NCBI RefSeq assembly: GCF_031191545.1
Contig: NZ_CP133472.1
Location: forward strand, 2,046,001-2,110,000
DNA from: Schaalia odontolytica
Lineage (GTDB): Bacteria > Actinomycetota > Actinomycetes > Actinomycetales > Actinomycetaceae
Direction: 5' to 3'
DNA length: 64,000 nt
Under the pieces are notes generated by a model that was not told the origin of the DNA, made no database searches, and saw nothing but the letters and a program-made list of their open reading frames with translations. Position numbers and translations under genes: made by a program. Below are positions 49,960-58,344 of the stretch, one piece after another (position 1 is the first letter of the stretch; every line of letters starts with the position of its first letter).

Positions 49960-50955
49960 ATGAAGCTATCTGACCTGTCCGAGGCACAGCTGGTGTCTCA
50001 TTTTCGCAAGTCTTTTCCGCGTGGCGAGCGCACGATGATTGGTATCGGCGACGACTGTGCGCAGGTCGCCACACCCGAGGGATCGTTTATCGTGACGACG
50101 GACGTCATGGTGGAGGACCAGCACTTCCATATGTCGTGGTCGAGCGGTTACGAGGTTGGCGCGCGCGTCGCCGCTCAGAACCTTGCCGACATTGACGCGA
50201 TGGGCGGGCACCCCTCGGCTCTGGTCGCCTCGGTCGTGGCGCCGCGCGACATGGACGCCGACGTTTTTCTCGACGTTGTTCGAGGCTTGGGCGATCGTGC
50301 CCGCGAGGCCGGCGCTGGCGTCGTCGGGGGAGACCTGAGCGCGGGGGAGAAGCTCGTCATCTCGGTGACGGCCTTCGGCTATTGCCCGGGCCCGGTGGTG
50401 CGCCGTGACGGCGCGCGTCCCGGTGACGTGGTCGCGGTCAGCGGCACGCTTGGCTACTCCTACGCGGGTCTCGAGCTCCTGGAGGGCGGGCACATCGACC
50501 CGTCGGCGCGAGGCGTCGAACAGCTGGGAGACCTGGCTCCCTTTGTCGAGACCTACCGCGCGCCGAGGCCTCCGCTGGGCTCCGGCGTGGCGGCTGCGGC
50601 TGCGGGCGCTCGCGCCATGATGGACCTGTCGGATGGGCCCGCGACCGATGCTGCACGCATCGCCAAGGCATCGGGTGTCGTCATTGAGTTCAATCGAGAT
50701 GCCATCGAGGCGGAGGCGAGCCAGCTCGCTCCCGCCGCCCGCGTCTGCGCGGTCGATCCCGTGCGGTGGGTCCTGCAAGGGGGAGAGGAACACGGCATGA
50801 TCGCCGTTTTTCCGCCGGATGTGCAGCTGCCCGACGGCTTCCGCGTTGTCGGCGTGGTGCGAGCATGCCGGGCCGAGGAAGAACCGCAGGCGATGATGGA
50901 TGGGGCGGTCCTGCGCGGTGCGTGGGATCATTTTTCCCCCGATTCCGTAGACTAG
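49960..50955 (+). CDS. thiL: Thiamine-monophosphate kinase
   Basis: ThiL phosphorylates thiamine phosphate to thiamine diphosphate. The 331-residue protein belongs to the PurM/ThiL fold, with IGDDCAQVATPEGSFIVTTDVMVEDQHF (split: acidic metal site), AAQNLADIDAMGGHPSALV, GGDLSAGEKLVISVTAFG and MDLSDGPATDAARIAKASG. The start ATG at 49960 gives MKLSDLSEAQLVSHF, the normal N-terminus; the in-frame extension upstream overlaps the methyltransferase gene and is not used. Probably transcribed as a leaderless mRNA. Confidence 0.95.
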   Translation: MKLSDLSEAQLVSHFRKSFPRGERTMIGIGDDCAQVATPEGSFIVTTDVMVEDQHFHMSWSSGYEVGARVAAQNLADIDAMGGHPSALVASVVAPRDMDADVFLDVVRGLGDRAREAGAGVVGGDLSAGEKLVISVTAFGYCPGPVVRRDGARPGDVVAVSGTLGYSYAGLELLEGGHIDPSARGVEQLGDLAPFVETYRAPRPPLGSGVAAAAAGARAMMDLSDGPATDAARIAKASGVVIEFNRDAIEAEASQLAPAARVCAVDPVRWVLQGGEEHGMIAVFPPDVQLPDGFRVVGVVRACRAEEEPQAMMDGAVLRGAWDHFSPDSVD

Positions 50956-51262
50956 TGTGATGTGGGCCGTGGCGGCTGTCTCGTCGCTGTCGAATGACGT
51001 CAATGGCATGGGTGCCAGAGAGGAATAGTGTGAGGATGAATCGATCGACCGAAGGTCTTCAGGCCTCGACCCGACCGATGTCGCGCGTGGCACGTAAGCT
51101 CGCGGAGTCATCGGAGGAGATCCCCGCGACCGCTGGCCTGTCCCTGCCCGCGCTGCAGGGTGACGCCTGCGTGCCGCCGACGAAGGCTTTGCCCGTCGTC
51201 GATACGAAGGACGCCGCAGTCGACTGAGGGCGTCGTAGCGGAGTCCACTCCTAGAGGCAGCG
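50956..51262 (+). other. Gap after thiL with only a weak small ORF
   Basis: About 300 bases without a convincing gene. Apart from the possible 63-codon frame at 51036 nothing else, such as a hairpin or repeat, stands out. Confidence 0.4.
51036..51227 (+). CDS. Possible small protein of unknown function
   Basis: A 63-codon frame (MNRSTEGLQASTRPMSRVAR, then LPALQGDACVPPTKALPVVD) with mostly G or C at third codon positions, like real genes here. A weak GAGG precedes the ATG. No family is recognised and no membrane segment is seen. It may instead be debris linked to the broken gene that follows. Confidence 0.3.
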   Translation: MNRSTEGLQASTRPMSRVARKLAESSEEIPATAGLSLPALQGDACVPPTKALPVVDTKDAAVD

Positions 51263-51787
51263 ATGAGCGCGATGCATCTGGGTGGACCTGGGCAGCCCGT
51301 CGGCGGATGGTCTTCGCCGCCGCCTCCTGTCGTGTCCGAGAAGTAACGAAGGGCTGATAAGAAGGCGTGGGTCGTTGCCATGGTCGCTGTCGCTCTGCTT
51401 GCGCTCGGAGCGGTTTAGCTGGCGGTTATACCGCGCGCGAATCCTGAAGACACCGTTCGCCGGTACCTGACCTACCTCGCCGACGGCGACGCCGAATCGG
51501 CGCGTGCCATGCTGACGCGTCCGATGACGGACGAGGAAAGCACACTCGTGACGAACGAGGTGCTGACGGCCGCCTCATCTAGAATCGTCATTGAATCGGT
51601 CAGTAAGCCGACCTATGGCGGTGGATATATTGACACGAAGCAAGTGACGGCAACGCTTCGCCTCAACGGTGACCGTTTTACTCATACCTTCTCACTGGAG
51701 CGAAGACGCAAGGATAACGAAGCAGTGAAGCCTCATCGCCCCCGGCGGCAAGGGAGCTTCGTCAGTGTCGTCTCAGCTCATGAATGA
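51263..51787 (+). pseudogene. Broken paralogue of the 52009 membrane protein
   Basis: Reading one frame from an ATG at 51263 gives a Gly/Pro-rich cytoplasmic start (MSAMHLGGPGQPVGGWSSPP), a TAA at 51344, a membrane helix (AWVVAMVAVALLALGAV) cut by a TAG at 51416, then VRRYLTYLADGDAESARAML and RLNGDRFTHTFSLERRR. This follows the same layout as the intact neighbour (VREYLELLAAGKASAATAM, MRLNGERFTHLFQV). The frame ends at 51787, well before the C-terminal domain of the neighbour. Two in-frame stops and the truncation mark a decaying tandem duplicate. Confidence 0.75.
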
Positions 51788-52008
51788 TACGGAAACAGTG
51801 CCTCGGTGTGGCCTGTCATGGTCTCGTGCCAGAGACCGTCGCTGCCAAGGTTGCAGGGATCCGTGCAACTCTCATCCACTATTGGGATCTCCTTGAAGAC
51901 GCGCATGCAGATGTGAGAAGCTTGGCCAGCTGTCAAGAATCGAAAGCCGGAGAGCGAGCGCGTCGTGCGTTCCTGACCTGGAACCATCAACACGTGAGGA
52001 ATCAGCAC

Positions 52009-53184
52009 ATGGAAGCCTATCCAAATGGCACGAACCAAGGAAATATCCCTCCGATCCCCCCTCCCTCTGGGGTTGCCTCTGCACCATCGGGCGAGGCTTC
52101 TTGGCGGGCGTTCGATCAGGGGGCAGGTGCGCCTGTCGCACAGTCCGCAGCACCTGTCGCGCCGATGTCGGATAAGCCCCGCCATAACTCCAAGCGCATC
52201 GCGCTCGTGATCGTTGCCTGTGTGATTCTGGCGGTCGTCGGAGTCCTCGGAGTCACCATCGCCAACTGGACGCGCACGCCCGAGGCCAAGGTGCGCGAGT
52301 ATCTGGAGCTCCTGGCGGCAGGCAAAGCAAGCGCTGCCACCGCGATGGTCGATCCCGACCTGGCCAACGAGGAGCGCGAGTTCCTCACCGACGAGGTTAT
52401 GGCCGCGGCGAGCTCCCGGTTGGAGATCGAGGAGATCGAAGCTGTGGATTCGGGCAGGTCCAAAGACTATGCCGTTGTTGCGACCATGAGGCTCAATGGT
52501 GAGCGATTTACGCACCTTTTCCAGGTGAGCCAGGGCAGCTCGACGCTGGGAGTGTTGAAAAACTGGAAGATTCAGAACTCGTTGGTCTCAGGCGTGAATG
52601 TGTCCGGACGCCATGTTCCAGGTTTCTCCATCGGGGGAGTGAAGTCCAACAAGACGTGGACGGAAACCGGAGGGACAACGGTCATGCTCTACCCCGGCGT
52701 GTATACCTTCACCGCTGAGGACCTGGGTGAGTACGTGCAAGCCGATGCGAACACAGTTGCCGTCACAGCCAGCGAGGATGGCTCTGAGGGTGGCTCGGTG
52801 GCAACCGTGTACTTCAAAGCCACGTTCACCGAGAAGATGGAACAGGCTGCGCTTGATGCGGCCGTCGCTGCGACCAACTCCTGCGGTAGCGTGCCGGGCA
52901 ACATTGACAAGATCTGCCCCCCTTCGGTCCAGTCCAAGACGCTTACTCTCCTGGAGGTCAAGAAGCTGCCGACCTCGATGAAGCCCGCCCCCCGCGGTGC
53001 TGACGGATACTATGCCGAGGTCGTGTTTAGGCTCCAGGAAACGCCGGGCTGGTTGGACACCAAGCCCTACGATCTGGAGACCGATGTGTCGGTGAACGCT
53101 TCCTTCGACGACAAAGGAAAGCTCAAGCTCGATGCGTCAGGTAAGCCGGAGTTCGACATAGAGTTCGGCACGGTCGCTCCGTAG
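52009..53184 (+). CDS. Membrane-anchored extracellular protein of unknown function
   Basis: A 391-residue bitopic protein. The cytoplasmic N-terminus is Pro/Ala-rich (about 65 residues), followed by one membrane helix (IALVIVACVILAVVGVLGVTI) and an extracellular part with a repeat-like first domain (EAKVREYLELLAAGKASAAT, RLNGERFTHLFQV) and a second region containing a Cys pair (NSCGSVPGNIDKICPPS). The layout resembles DUF4878/lumazine-binding-like actinobacterial surface proteins, but I do not assign a function. The ATG at 52009 has GTGAGGA 8 bases upstream; the in-frame DNA before it (from 51784) lacks coding features. A degenerate copy lies directly upstream. Confidence 0.75.
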   Translation: MEAYPNGTNQGNIPPIPPPSGVASAPSGEASWRAFDQGAGAPVAQSAAPVAPMSDKPRHNSKRIALVIVACVILAVVGVLGVTIANWTRTPEAKVREYLELLAAGKASAATAMVDPDLANEEREFLTDEVMAAASSRLEIEEIEAVDSGRSKDYAVVATMRLNGERFTHLFQVSQGSSTLGVLKNWKIQNSLVSGVNVSGRHVPGFSIGGVKSNKTWTETGGTTVMLYPGVYTFTAEDLGEYVQADANTVAVTASEDGSEGGSVATVYFKATFTEKMEQAALDAAVAATNSCGSVPGNIDKICPPSVQSKTLTLLEVKKLPTSMKPAPRGADGYYAEVVFRLQETPGWLDTKPYDLETDVSVNASFDDKGKLKLDASGKPEFDIEFGTVAP

Positions 53185-53190
53185 TACACG

Positions 53191-53253
53191 CCGCGCCCGG
53201 CTCCAACACCCCCACCGTGCAGGCTCACGCAACGGGTGTCGAGTCGGGCGCGG
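53191..53253 (+). terminator. Long-stem terminator after the membrane protein gene
   Basis: 53191-53203 pairs with 53241-53253 (13 bp with one G-U), and ACACCC at 53206 pairs with GGGTGT at 53234, making a long two-part stem right after the stop and before the tetR promoter. It lacks a U-tract. Confidence 0.5.
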
Positions 53254-53258
53254 ACCGC

Positions 53259-53264
53259 TATGAT
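53259..53264 (+). promoter_or_regulatory. -10 of the TetR-family gene
   Basis: TATGAT lies 42 bases before the ATG at 53307. A candidate operator starts at the next base. Confidence 0.45.
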
Positions 53265-53280
53265 GAGTTGTTGGTAACTC
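53265..53280. promoter_or_regulatory. Candidate TetR operator
   Basis: GAGTT-GTTGGT-AACTC is an inverted repeat directly downstream of the -10, where a bound repressor would block the gene's own transcription. TetR operators are typically 15-20 bp palindromes. Confidence 0.4.
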
Positions 53281-53306
53281 TGTCGCAGTGGAAGTGGAGC
53301 AGCCGC

Positions 53307-53951
53307 ATGAGCAATGAGGCCAAGGCAACAAACACCCGCAAGCCCGGTCGTCCGAAGGCTGGCAGTGAGGATAAGAAGGCGCGTATCCTATCGGAGGCGT
53401 TGACTTTGTTTTCAACCCGGGGCTACGTCGCGACCTCACTGGCGGATATTGCGCGCGCTGCCGATATCTCCAAGGCGGGCCTCCTACACCATTACGTATC
53501 GAAGGATCAGCTGCTTGCGGCTGTCCTTGATGAGCGTGATCGGCGTACTGTGAGCCGTCTGCCGCGTGCCGAGGAGGGGGCTGAGGCTGCCCTCGACGCA
53601 TGGGTGGACATGGTCGCCAACAACCAGCGCCATCCTGATGGCGTTGCCCTCTACACGGCGATGTCTGCCGCGGTTATCGATGCGCAGCATCAGGCCCACC
53701 CGTGGTTCCGCCAGCACCTTCTCGGTGCGATTCAGTATCTGGTGGATGCGATTGAGGCTGGCAAGGCGCAAGGCGCGGTTCATCCAGATGCGCCGAGTGA
53801 ACAGATCGCCCGTAAGCTCGTGGCGCTTTCCGATGGCCTGCAGGTTCAGTGGCTATGTTTGCGCGCTAATGGGGACCGTGACTTCAATATGCATGAGGTG
53901 ACGGCCGGAGTCGTCGAAGACGTGAAAGCTCGCTGGCTTATTCGTCCCTGA
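53307..53951 (+). CDS. TetR/AcrR-family transcriptional regulator
   Basis: A 214-residue regulator with an N-terminal HTH (KARILSEALTLFSTRGYVAT, then LADIARAADISKAGLLHHY) and a ligand-binding domain whose C-terminal part (GLQVQWLCLRANGDRDFN) resembles TetR_C_6 types. The start at 53307 (MSNEAKATNTRKPGRPK) has only a weak GTGGAG upstream. It carries the typical basic N-tail. Autoregulation is suggested by the palindrome at its promoter. putA lies 272 bases downstream on the same strand, but a direct link is not shown. Confidence 0.9.
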   Translation: MSNEAKATNTRKPGRPKAGSEDKKARILSEALTLFSTRGYVATSLADIARAADISKAGLLHHYVSKDQLLAAVLDERDRRTVSRLPRAEEGAEAALDAWVDMVANNQRHPDGVALYTAMSAAVIDAQHQAHPWFRQHLLGAIQYLVDAIEAGKAQGAVHPDAPSEQIARKLVALSDGLQVQWLCLRANGDRDFNMHEVTAGVVEDVKARWLIRP

Positions 53952-53991
53952 ACGTGGCGCTGATTGCCTCCGCATGAGACGACCTCAGTGT

Positions 53992-54029
53992 GAAACGCGG
54001 CACAGGGAATTCTTGTTTGCCGCTGTTTC
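53992..54029 (+). terminator. Hairpin after the tetR gene
   Basis: GAAAC-GCGGCA (53992-54002) pairs with 54018-54029 apart from one bulged base. It lies 40 bases after the stop and has no U-tract. Confidence 0.35.
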
Positions 54030-54223
54030 GCAACATTAGGGGCTTAGGTCCCTTGTTGGCTTCGCGTGGGGTTTCGCGCCAGGACCATAGACGAGTGCAA
54101 CAAGCGTTAGCATAGACAAACCAGCATACTTCGCGACGACGGGAGTTGTGCCGAGCGTGCCTAGCGATGCCGCTGCACGCGACGCGGAGAGTCCGTCGCT
54201 CTTTCACGCCTGGAGGTCTACGC

Positions 54224-57200
54224 ATGACGAACGCCGCCGTTCCCACCTCGCCCAGCCGCAATCCCGGTACTAGGCGCTGTCCCGATGACCTGTGGGCGCT
54301 GGGGCACAGAGCAATTGCTCGGGCCCGCCGGTGGGCCGACGAATCGGCTCATGAACCCACGCCGCAATCAGCCAAACTTCTCTCTCGTATCCTCTCCGAT
54401 CCGGACGGACTGACCTTCACCACCCGCTTCGTTGATGACGTTGTGCGGCCCTCGGATCTGGATGTGGCCAGCGCAGCCATGAAACGTCTGTCGGCAGGCC
54501 GCAAGGACTTTCTACCCCCGGCTCTCGCGGTGGCGATGGGGCTAGGGGCGACGGCCTCGCGCCTCGCTCCTCATGCGGTGACGGCCACGGCGCGCCGCGT
54601 GTTCCGTGAGATCGTCGGAGACCTCGTCGTCGACGCGACGGACAAGGGGCTGGGCCCGGCGCTGGGTCGTCTGCGCAAGGGCGGTCACCGCCTGAACGTG
54701 AACCTCCTCGGCGAGGCGGTTCTTGGCGAGAAGGAAGCGTCCCATCGCCTGGGCGAGGTCTCCCGGCTCGTGATGCGCGAGGACGTCGATTACGTGTCCA
54801 TTAAGGTCTCTGCGGTGACCGGCCCGCATAATCCCTGGGGTTTCGAGGAGGTCGTCGACCACGGCGTGCGCGCGCTCCTGCCGCTCTATCGCCTCGCCCG
54901 CGATAATGGGACATTCCTGAACCTCGACATGGAGGACTACAAGGATCTCGATCTGACGATCGCGGTGTTCACTGCTATCCTCGACCAGCCGGATATGGGC
55001 GGATACGAGGCCGGCATTGTCCTCCAGGCATACCTGCCGGATTCCCTCGGTGCTCTCGAGCGCCTCCAGGAATGGGCGCGTGCGCGCGTCGATGCGGGAG
55101 GCGCGCGCATCAAAGTCCGCATCGTCAAGGGCGCAAACCTCTCCATGGAGAAGGTAGATGCACAGATCCACGGCTGGGAGCTGACGACCTGGCCCTCCAA
55201 ACAGGCTACCGATACCAACTACAAGCGGATGCTCAGCTGGGCTATGACACCCGAGCACACCCGCGCGATCCGACTCGGCGTGGCGGGACAGAACATTTTC
55301 GACATCGCGTTCGCCTACGAGCTGCGCGCCGCGCGCGGCGTCGAAAACAGCGTCGAATTTGAGATGCTCTCCGGCATGGCCACAGGTATTCAGGAGGTTG
55401 TACGCCGCGACGTAGGCTCCCTCCTCCTGTACGTTCCGGTCGTCAATCCTCGCGAGTTTGACGTCGCTATCTCGTATCTGGTGCGTCGCCTCGAGGAAAA
55501 CGCAGCGCCCGAAAACTTCATGTCCGGCGTTTTCGACATCGCCCAGAACGAGGATGTGTTCGCCCGTGAACGCGATCGCTTCCTCGCCGCACTGTCCGAC
55601 GTCGATCCGGATGCTCCCGTGCCGACGCCCAACCGCGCTCAGAACCGTCTGGCCGAGCGGGGCAGCGTCGCCGAGCGTGCGCGTCGTCCCTTCGAATCCG
55701 AAGCAGATTCCGATCCCGCCCTGGCAGCCAATCGACAGTGGGCACGCGACATCGCTGCGGCGATCCCGGCCTCGACCAGGGGCAGTGAGGCAGTGCGCGC
55801 CGGTGCGAAGGCCCTAGCCACCAACGAGGCGGTTGATGCTCTCGTCGAAGCCGCCGCTGGAGCTGCACGCTCCTGGCAGGCTCTTTCTGTCGAAGAGAGA
55901 GCCGCTACGCTGCATCGCGTCGGAGACGTCCTCGCTGCGCGCCGAGGTGAGCTCATCGAGGTCGCCGGATCCGAGGCCGGAAAGACGATTGATCAGGCCG
56001 ACCCGGAGGTCAGCGAGGCAGTCGACTTCTGTCACCATTACGCGGGTGCCTCTCTGCAGCTTGCCGACGAGATGTACGTGGCGGGAACGCGATTCGTGCC
56101 CGTTGACGTCACGGTCGTGGCTTCGCCGTGGAACTTCCCCGTGGCTATTCCCGTGGGCGGTGTCGCAGCGGCTCTCGCAGCCGGAAGCGCGGTCATCCTC
56201 AAGCCTGCACCGCCTGCCAAGCGCTGCGCGGCGGAGCTCGTCGCGGCCTTTCACGAAGCGGGGGTGCCACCGGAGCTCGTGTCCCTCGCCCCGCTCGAGG
56301 ATGGGGACGTCTCGCGTTACCTGGTGACCCATAGGGGAGTTGACCGTGTCATCCTGACGGGTTCCTATGATACGGCTCGTCTCTTCCGTTCCTGGAAGCA
56401 CGACATGCATCTGCTGGGTGAGACGAGCGGCAAGAACGCGATCATCGTCACCCCCTCGGCCGACCCCGATCTGGCGGTGCGCGACATCGTCCACTCGGCA
56501 TTCGCTCACGCGGGACAGAAGTGCTCGGCGTCCTCCCTGTTGATCCTGGTCGGATCGGCGGGACGCTCCTCCCGTATTGCGCGCCAGCTCGTGGACGCGG
56601 CCGCTTCGCTGCGAGTGGGTCTGCCGGCATCGCTGGACTCCCAGGTCGGCCCCGTCGTCGTGCCCGACGATGAGAAGGCTGTTCGTGGCCTGACCACCCT
56701 GGGGGAGGGCGAGCACTGGGTGCTCACGCCTCGTTATCTGGGGGAGGGGCTGTGGACCCCGGGTATCCGTGCGGGCGTTAGGCCTGGAAGCGAATTCCAT
56801 CTGACCGAATACTTCGCGCCGGTTCTCGGCGTCATGCGCGTCGACACCCTCGAGGAAGCTATAGATGCCGTCAACGAGGTCGATTACGGATTGACATCCG
56901 GCCTCCACACCCTTGATCGCTCTGAGCTTGCCACGTGGCTGGACGGTATCGAGGCGGGCAATCTCTACGTCAACCGAGGCATCACCGGCGCCATTGTGCG
57001 CCGTCAGCCCTTCGGCGGGTGGAAGCGATCGGCTATCGGATCGACCACGAAGGCCGGCGGCCCCTCCTACCTGTTGGGTCTGGGTGAGGTCGAGCCCGTC
57101 CGCGGCACTGCGGCGGGGGAGGGAGCCTCGAACGCCGTGGCGCTTGCTCCGAGCGTGCTTGCCTTGAGCCGGGCGGCTGCCTCTGACCTGAGCGCGGATG

Positions 57201-57763
57201 AGGCGGCCGAGCTGACCCGTGCCCTTCGCGCTGATGCGCTAGCCTGGGCCTCCGATTACGGTGCCAATCGCGATGTGACCGGCCTGGCGTGCGAGCGAAA
57301 CGTCCTGCGTTACCGTGCCACTCCTGTTCTGGTGCGCGCTGGAAGCGGAACCTCCCTGGTGGATCTTCTCCGCGTCCTGGCGGCTGGTCTCCTGGCGGGT
57401 GGCCCTATCGGACTGTCGGTCGCCGACCGGCTTCCCGAGTCCGTGCGAGAGCTGTTGGAGGCATCAGACATCGAGGTGACGTGCGAAGACGCGGACTCAT
57501 GGGATTATCGCCTGGCACTGGTGGCACAATCCGGTGGTCTGGGGATTCGCGTGCGCGTCCTTGGCCCGCGCGACGAAGCTTCGGAGCAACGCTGGGCGCG
57601 CGCGAGCCGAGCGAGCTCGGGAAGCCCCGATGTCGCGCTGTACACGGGTGACGTGACCCCGTGCCCGCATTCGGAACTGCTGCCCTTCCTACGCGAGCAG
57701 GCGGTCTCGATCACGAACCACCGTTTCGGAACTCCGCTCGATTTGGCGGCAGAGCTTCTGTAA
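54224..57763 (+). CDS. putA: Bifunctional proline dehydrogenase / P5C dehydrogenase
   Basis: PutA oxidises proline to glutamate in two steps, feeding electrons to quinones and NAD. The 1179-residue protein has an FAD proline-dehydrogenase domain (residues about 90-430, with VDYVSIKVSAVTG, LDMEDYKDLDLT, RIVKGAN and ELRAARG) and an aldehyde dehydrogenase domain (about 510-980, VASPWNFPVAIPVGG, LLGETSGKNA, catalytic Cys in HAGQKCSASS). About 200 C-terminal residues form an extra ALDH-like domain. The E. coli DNA-binding N-domain is absent, so it does not repress itself. The ATG at 54224 follows TGGAGG by 7 bases. Confidence 0.95.
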   Translation: MTNAAVPTSPSRNPGTRRCPDDLWALGHRAIARARRWADESAHEPTPQSAKLLSRILSDPDGLTFTTRFVDDVVRPSDLDVASAAMKRLSAGRKDFLPPALAVAMGLGATASRLAPHAVTATARRVFREIVGDLVVDATDKGLGPALGRLRKGGHRLNVNLLGEAVLGEKEASHRLGEVSRLVMREDVDYVSIKVSAVTGPHNPWGFEEVVDHGVRALLPLYRLARDNGTFLNLDMEDYKDLDLTIAVFTAILDQPDMGGYEAGIVLQAYLPDSLGALERLQEWARARVDAGGARIKVRIVKGANLSMEKVDAQIHGWELTTWPSKQATDTNYKRMLSWAMTPEHTRAIRLGVAGQNIFDIAFAYELRAARGVENSVEFEMLSGMATGIQEVVRRDVGSLLLYVPVVNPREFDVAISYLVRRLEENAAPENFMSGVFDIAQNEDVFARERDRFLAALSDVDPDAPVPTPNRAQNRLAERGSVAERARRPFESEADSDPALAANRQWARDIAAAIPASTRGSEAVRAGAKALATNEAVDALVEAAAGAARSWQALSVEERAATLHRVGDVLAARRGELIEVAGSEAGKTIDQADPEVSEAVDFCHHYAGASLQLADEMYVAGTRFVPVDVTVVASPWNFPVAIPVGGVAAALAAGSAVILKPAPPAKRCAAELVAAFHEAGVPPELVSLAPLEDGDVSRYLVTHRGVDRVILTGSYDTARLFRSWKHDMHLLGETSGKNAIIVTPSADPDLAVRDIVHSAFAHAGQKCSASSLLILVGSAGRSSRIARQLVDAAASLRVGLPASLDSQVGPVVVPDDEKAVRGLTTLGEGEHWVLTPRYLGEGLWTPGIRAGVRPGSEFHLTEYFAPVLGVMRVDTLEEAIDAVNEVDYGLTSGLHTLDRSELATWLDGIEAGNLYVNRGITGAIVRRQPFGGWKRSAIGSTTKAGGPSYLLGLGEVEPVRGTAAGEGASNAVALAPSVLALSRAAASDLSADEAAELTRALRADALAWASDYGANRDVTGLACERNVLRYRATPVLVRAGSGTSLVDLLRVLAAGLLAGGPIGLSVADRLPESVRELLEASDIEVTCEDADSWDYRLALVAQSGGLGIRVRVLGPRDEASEQRWARASRASSGSPDVALYTGDVTPCPHSELLPFLREQAVSITNHRFGTPLDLAAELL

Positions 57764-57808
57764 CTCTCACGCGCCCCGACGGCAAGAGGACTGCGAGTTG
57801 AGGGCGCA

Positions 57809-57847
57809 GGGTGAACGCCCGCGACCAATCGTCGCGGGCGTTCACCC
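57809..57847 (+). terminator. putA terminator
   Basis: A perfect 17-bp stem (57809-57825 with 57831-57847) with a 5-base loop lies 45 bases after the putA stop. Confidence 0.8.
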
Positions 57848-57889
57848 GTGCCTGCCTAGATAGCGTCGGCTAGCGCACAGATAGGGGTA

Positions 57890-57930
57890 AACGCTGGAGG
57901 GACGAGCCATCGGCTCGCCCCTCCAGCGTT
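57890..57930 (-). terminator. rpmB terminator
   Basis: A 12-bp stem (57890-57901 with 57919-57930), one mismatch, then 6 more bp around a 3-base loop. It lies 17 bases past the rpmB stop on the minus strand, giving each convergent gene its own hairpin. Confidence 0.8.
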
Positions 57931-57947
57931 GCGTCAGTGTCGTCGAA

Positions 57948-58139
57948 TCAGATCGCGCGGGCGACCTTGTCGGACTTCAGGCACTTGGTGCAGACGTTCA
58001 GGCGCTTGGGCGTCCCATTGACCAGGGCGCGAACGCGCTGGATGTTCGGATTCCACCGGCGGTTGGTGCGAACGTGCGAGTGCGACACGCTCTTGCCGAA
58101 GCCGGGTCCCTTACCGCACACGTCACAAACGGCAGCCAC
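57948..58139 (-). CDS. rpmB: 50S ribosomal protein L28 (zinc-binding form)
   Basis: A 63-residue L28 with paired cysteines CDVC (residues 5-8) and CTKC (51-54), the C+ form that binds zinc; many bacteria also carry a Zur-controlled C- copy. [22 protein letters not shown] and [16 protein letters not shown] are typical. The GTG at 58139 has GAGGAGA upstream. It is divergent from the DAK2 gene, a standard actinobacterial arrangement. Confidence 0.97.
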   Translation of the reverse strand: MAAVCDVCGKGPGFGKSVSHSHVRTNRRWNPNIQRVRALVNGTPKRLNVCTKCLKSDKVARAI

Positions 58140-58344
58140 GATGTTCTCCTCGGTATGTCTTCCAGTTCAGTCATTGGCTCCCCACGGTCGCGGGGAACGC
58201 ATCCTCCGGTGCTTGAACCGAAGGCAACCATGACAGAATAGCGGATGATGCGCGCTTTCAACAAGTCGCACGCGTGATTGGTCGTGTCAGGTCGCACACA
58301 GCAACCGTCGCGTGGACAATGGGACGAGGCAGGAAAGGGGAGTC

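Noticed and set aside
51784-52008. N-terminal extension of the membrane protein starting at 51784.
   Set aside because: It has no recognisable features, and the ATG at 52009 has a ribosome-binding site and begins the Pro-rich tail seen also in the pseudogene.
53952-54223. A clear putA promoter or TetR operator.
   Set aside because: Several TAnnnT-like hexamers exist but none has a matching -35, and no copy of the tetR palindrome is present.
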